This document shows, in pieces, positions 1 to 6,331 of a stretch of 10,211 nucleotides of DNA. The stretch is from NCBI GenBank assembly GCA_025351065.1, contig JANXWQ010000031.1:1-10211 (forward strand), written 5' to 3'. Under the pieces are notes generated by a model, which made no database searches, had not been told where the DNA came from, and worked only from the letters and a program-made list of their open reading frames with translations. Source of the DNA: Chthoniobacter sp. (GTDB taxonomy: Bacteria > Verrucomicrobiota > Verrucomicrobiia > Chthoniobacterales > Chthoniobacteraceae). Both the position numbers and the translations under genes were made by a program. How positions within the stretch are numbered: position 1 is the stretch's first letter; each line of letters starts with the position of its first letter.

Positions 1-156
1 ATTAAAGACTCGCCGCCCTCTCTTCTCGTGGTGTTCCTGCGCGCGTTGTACGGGGCCTGTATTGAATCCACGGTGCGGCGCCCCGGCTCAGCAATCACTG
101 CACGCCCCACATTTGCTTCGCCTGGCCCCGCGCGCCTCTTACAGTGACCTCCTCAG
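1..156. other. Upstream non-coding region of the sensor gene
   Basis: I see no credible gene here. The stretch presumably holds the promoter and 5' leader of the CheB/CheR hybrid gene that starts at 157. I could not find a sigma-70 pair with acceptable spacing: a TTGTAC-like hexamer at 46-51 and a TATTGA-like hexamer at 60-65 are only 8 bases apart. I also saw no sigma-54 GG/GC pair. The bases just before the ATG (gacctcctcag) contain no purine-rich Shine-Dalgarno sequence. Confidence 0.5.
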
Positions 157-3100
157 ATGAAGAAAGCCGTGACCAAATCTTCGCCTCGGCCGGCGCCGCG
201 CCAGCACCGCGAGGCGGCGGCGAAAGCGGCGGGCGCGCGGGTTCCCATCGTCGGCATCGGGGCTTCGGCGGGCGGGCTGGAGGCTTTTACGGAGTTGTTG
301 AAATATTTGCCGGCGGATTCCGGGATGGGCTTCGTCTTAGTGCAGCATCTCGATCCGGTGCATGAGAGCGCGCTCACGCATCTGCTGGCGCGGGCGACGA
401 AGATGCCGGTGCGGGAGGTGACGAACAATCTGCGCGTAGTGCCGGATTGCGTTTATGTGATCCCGCCGAATACGTGCATGGCCATCGCCGGCGGGGTGCT
501 GAAGCTGACGCCGCGCTCGACGCAGCGCGGGGCGACGCGCTCGATTGATTTCTTTTTCGAGTCGCTCGCGCAGGATCAGCGCGAGCGCGCCATCGGCGTG
601 GTGCTCTCCGGCACGGCGAGCGATGGGACGCTCGGGCTGGAGGCGATCAAGGGCGAGGGCGGCGTGACTTTGGCGCAGGATGCATCCGCGAAAGACGACT
701 CGATGCCGCGCAGCGCCATCGCGGCGGGCGTGGTGGATCTCGTGCTCTCGCCGGGGCAGATCGCGGCGGAGCTGGCGCGCATCGCGCGGCATCCTTTTGT
801 GGCGGGCGGTGCGGCCCATGAGTCCCAAGACACCAAGGGGACGGACGGGACGGATGCGCCCGCAATGCATTCAGAGGCGGAGCGCGAGAGCGATCAGCGC
901 GAGCCGAAGGACGCGCCGCTGGCGAGCGGCGGGCACGATACGCCGCGCACAGGCTCGCGGCAGGCGAAACGCGAAGCGGCGGAGAAAGCCGGCCCTCCCG
1001 CCGCGGGCGAGGACGGCTTTAAGAAAATCCTCCGCGTCCTCCACCACCACTGCGGCGTGGATTTTTCGCTCTACAAATCGATCACCATCCAGCGGCGGGT
1101 GATGCGGCGGCTGGTGCTGAACAAGCATGAGACCCTCGCCGGTTACGCCGCATTTTTGAAAGGCAACGCCAAGGAACTCGACGCGCTGTATTCCGACGTG
1201 CTCATCAGCGTCACGAGTTTCTTTCGCAACCCGGAAGCCTTCGACGCGCTGAAACAGAAAGTCTTCCCGAAGCTGCTCGCGCAGCGCGGGCGCGAGGAGC
1301 CGGTGCGCGTCTGGGTGCTCGGCTGCTCGACGGGGCAGGAGGCGTATTCGCTCGCGATGACTTTCGCGGAAGCCGCCACCGACGAGGCGCGCGGGGCGAA
1401 GCTGCAGATCTTTGCGACCGATCTCAATGAGTCGCTGCTGGAAAAGGCGCGGCACGGCCTCTATGCGAAATCGCTGGCGCAGGATATTTCGCCCGAGCGG
1501 CTGCGGCGTTTCTTCGTCGAGGAGGAAGGCGGCTGGCGCGTGAGCAAGCTGCTGCGCGAGCAGGTCGTTTTTGCGCGGCAGAATGTGATGAGCGATCCGC
1601 CCTTTTCGCGCATGGACCTCATCACCTGCCGGAACTTGCTCATCTATCTGGAGCCCGAGCTGCAGAAGAAAATCTTTCCCGCGTTTCATTACGCGCTGAA
1701 ACCGGGCGGCTACCTTTTTCTCGGCGCGAGCGAGTCCATCGGCACGTTCACCGATCTCTTTGCGCCCGCCGACAAGAAGCAGAAAATCTTTTCCCGCAAA
1801 GCCGGGACGACGCCGACCTTCCGGCTGCCGCTCCCGGGGACGCGGGAGCCGGGGCCGGTGCGCGGGCGCCGGCCGCTGCCGGCGATCGCGGCGCTGGAGG
1901 AGGGGAACGGCGAGTTCAGGGCGCAGCGCGAGGCGGACCGAATTTCGGTCAGCCAGTTTGCGCCGCCGGGCGTGCTGGTGGACGCGGCCGGGCACGTCCT
2001 GCAATTCCGCGGCGCGACCGGCGCGTATCTGGAGCCGCCTTCCGGCAAGGCCAGCTTCGACCTGCTGAAGATGGCGCGCGAAGGGCTGATGCTCCCGTTG
2101 CGCGCGGCACTCGCCAAGGCGAAGCGCGAGCAGCAGCCGGTGCGCCGCGACGACGTGCGCGTGGGCGGGCGCACGCTCACGCTCCGAGTGATCCCGCTGC
2201 GCAATCTGAAGGAGCTGTGCTTCCTCATTTTATTTGAAGAGGCGGGCGGCTTCGAGCTCCCCGGTGGGGTGGGCGTTTCGCCCGCCGGTTTCGGCGTCGC
2301 GCCGAAACGAGCTTCCGCCGGGAAGAAAGTGCGCCCAGGCGGGACGCCTTCGCCAGCGGGCGGTACGCCCACCCGACCCGAGACCCGCCGCATCGCCGAA
2401 CTCGATCGCGAACTCGCCGAGACGCGCGACTACCTCCAGGCCGTGCAAGAGAAAAACGAGGCGGCCAACGAGGAACTCCAAGCCTCCAGCGAGGAATTGC
2501 AGAGCGCGAATGAGGAACTCCAGAGCATCAACGAAGAACTGGAAACCTCGAAAGAGGAACTCGAATCCACCAACGAGGAGCTGACCACCATCAACGACGA
2601 AATGATCAGCCGGAACGCCGAGCTGAACCGCGTCAACGCCTACTTGGGCAACGTGCAGGTGAGCATCCAGACCGCCATCCTGCTGCTCGCGCGCGATCTC
2701 ACCGTCGTCCGCTTCACGCCGGCGGCAGCGAAGCTTTTCAACCTGCTCGTGACCGACGTGGGGCGGCCCGTCCACGACCTCCGGCACAATCTCGACCTGC
2801 CCGATCTCGAGCCGCTGCTCGACGAAGTCCTCGCCACCGTGAGCCTCCGCGAGCGGGAGGTGCGGGACAAGGACGGGCGCTGGTTCACGCTCTGCGCGCG
2901 GCCTTTCCTCTCGCTGGAAAACAAGATCGACGGCGTGGTCCTCGTGCTCCAGGACATCGACGCGCTCAAGCGCACCCAGCACCGCGTGAAAACCGCGCTC
3001 GACTACGCCGAGGGCATCCTGCGCGCCGCGCCCGTGCCCTTCCTCGTGCTGCGCGCGGACTTGCGCGTGAACACAGCCAGCGAGGCCTTTTACCGCAACT

Positions 3101-3456
3101 TCCACGTCACTCCGGCGGCGACCGAGGGCGGCCTCATTTACGAAATCGGCAACGGCCAGTGGAACATCCCGCGCCTGCGCGAACTGCTCGAGGAAATCAT
3201 CCCGCGCGACGAGGTGTTCAACGACTTCGAGGTCACGCACGATTTCGCCGGCCTCGGCCGGCGCACCATGCTCCTGAATGCCCGCCGCGTGGCGGCGCCG
3301 AGGGCCGGCCCGAGTGCATCCTGCTCGCCATCGACGACATCACCGGGCGCGTGCACGCGGAGGCCGCAGTCCGCACGAGCGAGGAAAACTACCGGCTGCT
3401 CGTGGAGGGCGCGACCGGGTTTGCGATCATCCGCCTCGATTTCAGCGGAAGGGTGA
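157..3456 (+). CDS. CheB/CheR/PAS N-terminal part of a frameshifted hybrid sensor kinase
   Basis: The 1099-residue reading frame encodes the front part of a chemotaxis-type hybrid sensor, probably cytoplasmic (no signal peptide or membrane segment). Residues 29-214 form a CheB methylesterase (glutamate methyl ester hydrolysis and deamidation of chemoreceptors). It has the catalytic Ser37 in GASAGG, His64 in QHLDP and Asp156 in GTASDG, and lacks the usual CheB receiver. A charged, low-complexity linker follows (about 215-286). Residues 287-548 form a CheR SAM-dependent methyltransferase with TSFFRNPEAF, the SAM-binding VLGCSTGQEAYS around 387-398 and the NLLIYL motif. A PAS-like domain (596-695), a repeat-derived Gly/Pro linker (696-745), a heptad coiled coil (about 745-836), a PAS domain (829-938) and an incomplete PAS domain (from 949) follow. 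Family resemblance fails after residue 1048, where the rest is Arg/Ser/Pro-rich out-of-frame translation ending at TGA 3454-3456. The true continuation is in the -1 frame. ATG 157 is chosen because it sits 28 codons before the first CheB strand; it has no visible Shine-Dalgarno sequence. Confidence 0.9.
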   Translation: MKKAVTKSSPRPAPRQHREAAAKAAGARVPIVGIGASAGGLEAFTELLKYLPADSGMGFVLVQHLDPVHESALTHLLARATKMPVREVTNNLRVVPDCVYVIPPNTCMAIAGGVLKLTPRSTQRGATRSIDFFFESLAQDQRERAIGVVLSGTASDGTLGLEAIKGEGGVTLAQDASAKDDSMPRSAIAAGVVDLVLSPGQIAAELARIARHPFVAGGAAHESQDTKGTDGTDAPAMHSEAERESDQREPKDAPLASGGHDTPRTGSRQAKREAAEKAGPPAAGEDGFKKILRVLHHHCGVDFSLYKSITIQRRVMRRLVLNKHETLAGYAAFLKGNAKELDALYSDVLISVTSFFRNPEAFDALKQKVFPKLLAQRGREEPVRVWVLGCSTGQEAYSLAMTFAEAATDEARGAKLQIFATDLNESLLEKARHGLYAKSLAQDISPERLRRFFVEEEGGWRVSKLLREQVVFARQNVMSDPPFSRMDLITCRNLLIYLEPELQKKIFPAFHYALKPGGYLFLGASESIGTFTDLFAPADKKQKIFSRKAGTTPTFRLPLPGTREPGPVRGRRPLPAIAALEEGNGEFRAQREADRISVSQFAPPGVLVDAAGHVLQFRGATGAYLEPPSGKASFDLLKMAREGLMLPLRAALAKAKREQQPVRRDDVRVGGRTLTLRVIPLRNLKELCFLILFEEAGGFELPGGVGVSPAGFGVAPKRASAGKKVRPGGTPSPAGGTPTRPETRRIAELDRELAETRDYLQAVQEKNEAANEELQASSEELQSANEELQSINEELETSKEELESTNEELTTINDEMISRNAELNRVNAYLGNVQVSIQTAILLLARDLTVVRFTPAAAKLFNLLVTDVGRPVHDLRHNLDLPDLEPLLDEVLATVSLREREVRDKDGRWFTLCARPFLSLENKIDGVVLVLQDIDALKRTQHRVKTALDYAEGILRAAPVPFLVLRADLRVNTASEAFYRNFHVTPAATEGGLIYEIGNGQWNIPRLRELLEEIIPRDEVFNDFEVTHDFAGLGRRTMLLNARRVAAPRAGPSASCSPSTTSPGACTRRPQSARARKTTGCSWRARPGLRSSASISAEG
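838..855 (+). repeat. Short tandem repeat in the CheB-CheR linker
   Basis: Two adjacent 9-base units, GGGACGGAC and GGGACGGAT, encode the G-T-D-G-T-D part of the linker between the CheB and CheR domains. The repeat preserves the reading frame. It lies in a hydrophilic low-complexity segment of about 70 residues that looks free to change length. Confidence 0.45.
2263..2374. repeat. GC-rich inverted-repeat element inserted in frame in the CheR/coiled-coil linker
   Basis: Two 19-base arms, 2267-2285 and 2356-2374, are inverted copies of each other with 17 of 19 matches; both outer ends read GGGTGGGCGT on their own strand. Between them is a second palindrome, GTTTCGGCG (2288-2296) and CGCCGAAAC (2300-2308), a 9-bp perfect stem with a 3-base loop. 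The element reads through in frame as a Gly/Pro/Ala-rich linker (VGVSPAG at one arm, GGTPTRP at the other). It falls between the PAS-like domain and the coiled coil, where length variation is tolerable. The structure resembles a small non-autonomous dispersed repeat of the REP type; mobility or copy number in the genome is inference. Confidence 0.6.
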
Positions 3457-6143
3457 ACATGTGGAATATCGGGGCGGCGCGGATTTTCGGCTACGAGGAG
3501 GCCGAAATCCTCGGCGAACATTTCTCCCGCTTCTTCCTCCCCGAACAAATCGCGGCCGGCATGCCCGAGCGCGAACTGGCCGAGGCGAGCCGGAAGGAAA
3601 AAAGCGACGACGACAATCTGCTCGTCTGCAAGGACGGCAGCCGCTTCTGGGCGAACGGCGCGACCACCGCGCTGCGCGACGGGGCCGGGAAGCTCACAGG
3701 CTACGCGAAAATCGTGCGCGACGTGTCGGATCACCGCCGCGCCCACGAAACCCTGCGCGCCAGCGAGAGTCTGAAATCCGCCATCCTCGACGGCGCGCTC
3801 GACGCCATCATTACCATGGATCACGAGGGGAAAGTCGTGGATTTCAACCCCGCCGCCGAGCGCACCTTTGGCTTTCGCAAGGAGGACATGGTGGGCCAGC
3901 TGATGGCGGAAAAAATCATCCCCGAGCGGCTGCGCGGCGCGCATCGCGCCGGGCTCGCGCGTTACTTGAAAACGGGCGAGGCCCGCGTGCTCGGCCAGCG
4001 CATTGAGGTGCCCGCGCGGCACGCGGACGGGCATGAGTTCACCATCGAGCTGTCCATCAACCGCATCGCGGGCGTCGAGCCGCCGATGTTCACCGCGACG
4101 CTGCGGGACATTACCGAGCGGCTGGCCGCGGAGGCGGCTTCGCAGGAGCGGAGCCGGCTGGCCGCGTTCCGCGCCGAATTCAACGAGGCGCTCACCCTCG
4201 GCAGCCCGCTGCCGCGCGTGCTGCAGCAATGCACCGAGGCACTCGTCCGCCATCTGGACGCGGCCTTCGCGCGCATCTGGACGCTCAATGAGGCGGAGCA
4301 AGTCCTGGAAATGCAGGCGAGCGCCGGGCTATACACGCACCTCGACGGTCCGCACGGGCGGGTGAAAGTCGGCGAATTCAAAATCGGTCGCATCGCCGCG
4401 AGCGCGAAACCGCTTTTGACGAATGACGTGCTGCACGACGCAAACATCAGCGACCCCGCGTGGGCGCAGCGCGAAGGCATGGTGTCCTTTGCCGGCTATC
4501 CGCTGATGCTCGAAGGCCGCGTGCTCGGGGTCATGGCGCTCTTTGCCCGCCAGGCGCTTTCCGAAAATGTGCTCAAGGAACTCGCGCCCGTCGCGGACGG
4601 CATCGCGCAATGGGTGCAGCGGCGCCGTGCGCAGGAAGCGCTGCGCGAGAGCGAGGAGCGCTTCCGCAACATGGCCGACAACATGTCGCAGTTCGCCTGG
4701 ATGGCGAACGCCGAGGGCTGGATATTTTGGTATAACCAGCGCTGGTTCGACTACACGCGCTTGACGCTGGAGGAGATGCAGGGCTGGGGCTGGGAGAAGG
4801 TCAATCATCCCCACCATCTCCCGCGCATCGTGGCCAGGTGGAGGGAGAGCCTTAAGGCCGGGACGGACTTCGAGGATACATTTCCGCTCCGCGGCGCGGA
4901 TGGGCAGTATCGCTGGTTCCTCACCCGCGCGGTGCCGATCCGCGACGCGGACGGGAAAGTGTTGCGCTGGTTCGGCACGAACACCGACGTGACCGACGAG
5001 CGCGCCGCCGCCGACGCCCTGCTCGCGGCGAAGGAGCAGGCCGAGGCCGCGAGCCGCGCCAAGGACGACTTCCTCGCCGCGCTCAGTCACGAGCTGCGCA
5101 CGCCTTTGACCCCCGTGCTGATGACCGCCACCGCGCTGGAGAGCGACCCGCTTTTACCCGAGGAAGTGCGCGAGCAACTCGCCATGATGCGCCGCAACAT
5201 CCAGCTCGAGGCGCGGCTCATCGACGACCTGCTCGACATCACCCGCATCAGCCGCGGCAAGCTGACCATCGCGCCCGTGGCCGCGGACTTGCACCAGCTC
5301 CTCCGGCACACCGCCGAGATCGTGCGCAGCGACGGGCTGGGGAAACAGGTGCGCATCGTTTTCATCCTCGAGGCCGCACGCCACCACGCGCTGGCCGACC
5401 CCACGCGCATCCAGCAGGTATTTTGGAACCTGATCAAAAACGCGCTCAAATTCACGCCCACCGGCGGCACCATCACCGTGAGCACGCACAACGACGCCGA
5501 GGGCTGGATCGTGGTGAGCGTGGAGGACACCGGCGTGGGCATCAGCGCCGAGGTGCTGCCGCATATTTTCAAGGCCTTCGAGCAGGGCGACGTGGCCGGG
5601 CAGCACCGCTACGGCGGACTCGGGCTCGGGCTGGCGATTTCGCAGGCCATCATGGGCGCGCACGGCGGCATCATCGGCGTGACGAGCGAAGGCCCCGGCC
5701 GCGGCGCGACCTTCACCGCCGCCCTCCCCAGCGTGGATGCGCCCGCCGCCGCCGCGCCCGGCACGGCGGCGCACCCCGGGCCCGGTCGCACCCTGCGGCT
5801 GCTCATCGTCGAAGATCACGAAGCCACCCGCATCGTCCTCACGCGGCTGCTCACCCGCGGCGGCCACCAGGTCACCACCGCCGGCACCATCGGCGAAGCG
5901 CTCGCCGCGTTCGCTGCCGCGCACTTCGACGCGGTGATCAGCGACCTCGGCCTGCCCGACGGCAGCGGCCTCGACCTCATGCGCCAAATCCAGCGCCAGC
6001 GCCCCGTCCCCGGCATCGCGCTGAGCGGCTACGGGATGGAGGACGACCTGCGCCAGACGAAGGAAGCCGGCTTTTTCGCCCATCTCGTGAAGCCGGTGAG
6101 TCTGGATCAGTTGCGGCAACTGCTGAGTCAGCTCACGGCGTAA
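3159..6143 (+). CDS. PAS-PAS-GAF-PAS hybrid histidine kinase with receiver, C-terminal part of the frameshifted sensor
   Basis: This frame carries the kinase half of the sensor. Meaningful coding begins near 3303 (GRPECILLAIDDITGR, the missing end of the preceding PAS domain). The nominal ATG at 3159 and the first 48 codons are Arg/Pro-rich out-of-frame translation of the upstream gene. Domains by position: PAS 3381-3740, PAS 3765-4130, GAF 4155-4635, PAS 4647-5013, HisKA 5058-5260, HATPase_c 5280-5730, receiver 5800-6140. The phosphorylated His is in LSHELRTP (codon 5088). The N box reads NLIKNALKFTP (Asn codon 5439), the G1 box VEDTGVGIS and the G2 box GGLGLGLAIS. The receiver has the acidic pair in VEDHE (5811-5816), the phospho-acceptor Asp in ISDLGLPDGSG (codon 5943), Ser in LSGYG in place of the common Thr, and Lys in VKPVS (codon 6090). 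All kinase and receiver motifs are intact, so the half is chemically competent if translated. Output probably passes from His to the receiver Asp and on to an unlinked phosphotransfer protein or regulator (inference). Confidence 0.88.
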   Translation: MEHPAPARTARGNHPARRGVQRLRGHARFRRPRPAHHAPECPPRGGAEGRPECILLAIDDITGRVHAEAAVRTSEENYRLLVEGATGFAIIRLDFSGRVNMWNIGAARIFGYEEAEILGEHFSRFFLPEQIAAGMPERELAEASRKEKSDDDNLLVCKDGSRFWANGATTALRDGAGKLTGYAKIVRDVSDHRRAHETLRASESLKSAILDGALDAIITMDHEGKVVDFNPAAERTFGFRKEDMVGQLMAEKIIPERLRGAHRAGLARYLKTGEARVLGQRIEVPARHADGHEFTIELSINRIAGVEPPMFTATLRDITERLAAEAASQERSRLAAFRAEFNEALTLGSPLPRVLQQCTEALVRHLDAAFARIWTLNEAEQVLEMQASAGLYTHLDGPHGRVKVGEFKIGRIAASAKPLLTNDVLHDANISDPAWAQREGMVSFAGYPLMLEGRVLGVMALFARQALSENVLKELAPVADGIAQWVQRRRAQEALRESEERFRNMADNMSQFAWMANAEGWIFWYNQRWFDYTRLTLEEMQGWGWEKVNHPHHLPRIVARWRESLKAGTDFEDTFPLRGADGQYRWFLTRAVPIRDADGKVLRWFGTNTDVTDERAAADALLAAKEQAEAASRAKDDFLAALSHELRTPLTPVLMTATALESDPLLPEEVREQLAMMRRNIQLEARLIDDLLDITRISRGKLTIAPVAADLHQLLRHTAEIVRSDGLGKQVRIVFILEAARHHALADPTRIQQVFWNLIKNALKFTPTGGTITVSTHNDAEGWIVVSVEDTGVGISAEVLPHIFKAFEQGDVAGQHRYGGLGLGLAISQAIMGAHGGIIGVTSEGPGRGATFTAALPSVDAPAAAAPGTAAHPGPGRTLRLLIVEDHEATRIVLTRLLTRGGHQVTTAGTIGEALAAFAAAHFDAVISDLGLPDGSGLDLMRQIQRQRPVPGIALSGYGMEDDLRQTKEAGFFAHLVKPVSLDQLRQLLSQLTA
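3291..3315 (+). other. Frameshift junction splitting the hybrid sensor gene
   Basis: Codons up to CCG 3298-3300 read sensibly in the 157 frame (MLLNARRVAAP). From about 3303 the sensible reading (GRPECILLAIDDIT) is one base back, in the 3159 frame. Adding one G after 3300 gives AAPEGRPECILLAIDDIT and joins the two halves into about 1995 residues, so the sequence looks like a one-base deletion. The site is GC-rich without a homopolymer longer than three bases. It has no canonical X-XXY-YYZ slippery heptamer, so programmed frameshifting is not supported. A sequencing error and a genuine mutation cannot be told apart from the sequence alone. Confidence 0.85.
3447..3461 (+). promoter_or_regulatory. 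Possible reinitiation site after the frameshift stop
   Basis: The stop of the first frame (TGA 3454-3456) is followed two bases later by an ATG (3459-3461) in the kinase frame. GGAAGGG (3447-3453) lies five bases before that ATG and could act as a weak Shine-Dalgarno sequence. Ribosomes ending at the TGA could therefore restart and make the kinase half without its first PAS strands. The ATG lies inside a PAS domain (RVNMWNIGAARIFGY), so this is probably a chance arrangement and not an evolved start. Confidence 0.25.
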
Positions 6144-6331
6144 CGCGCGGGCCGCGGGGAATTATTTCGCGCGCACCGCTTCCTGCGCGCATCAGCCCGA
6201 TTTGTAGCTGGGGGAAAATCACGCGGGCTATCTCGATTTGCGCACGGTGCCGCCGGGCGGGTAGAGGGATTATGCGCAAGGGGTGGGCGCGGGCGGTAGG
6301 GGAACCCGTTGGGTTCCCCTACAGTCGCCGT
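6144..6331. other. Convergent intergenic region
   Basis: These 188 bases separate the 3' ends of the sensor gene (plus strand) and the phospholipase gene (minus strand). No start codon opens a convincing gene. Weak inverted repeats are present: GCGCGC at 6169-6174 and 6185-6190, and AGCCCG at 6194-6199 with CGGGCT at 6224-6229. The heptamer CGATTTG occurs directly repeated at 6198-6204 and 6234-6240. The strong hairpin at 6296-6322 is listed separately. Confidence 0.6.
6296..6322 (-). terminator. 12-bp perfect hairpin after the phospholipase stop codon, possible terminator
   Basis: GTAGGGGAACCC (6296-6307) pairs perfectly with GGGTTCCCCTAC (6311-6322) around a 3-base loop. On the minus strand the stem begins nine bases after the TAA of the phospholipase gene (6334-6332), a typical place for a transcription end. 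No T-tract follows on either strand, so it is not a canonical intrinsic terminator. It may instead protect the 3' end, act with Rho, or be a copy of a dispersed REP-like palindrome. It is symmetric and could serve both converging genes. Confidence 0.45.

Noticed and set aside
46..65. A possible sigma-70 promoter (TTGTAC and TATTGA)
   Set aside because: The hexamers are only 8 bases apart, far from the usual 16-18, and neither is a strong match in the right context.
144..365. A GTG-started frame of 73 codons overlapping the sensor start
   Set aside because: Out of frame with the CheB domain and low in complexity (Gly/Arg/Ala-rich), without a ribosome-binding site.
3291..3310. Programmed -1 ribosomal frameshifting at the junction
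   Set aside because: No X-XXY-YYZ slippery heptamer is present. The P- and A-site codons CCG and AGG would not re-pair well one base back.
871..4301. Several long minus-strand frames (871-2004, 2230-3240, 3138-4301) under the sensor gene
   Set aside because: They lie antisense to conserved CheB, CheR, coiled-coil and PAS coding sequence. Their compositions are those expected of complementary GC-rich codons.
6208..6264. An 18-codon open stretch reading GENHAGYLDLRTVPPGG before a TAG
   Set aside because: It reads like protein, but there is a stop at 6205, no start codon, and the length is too short to assign as a gene remnant with confidence.
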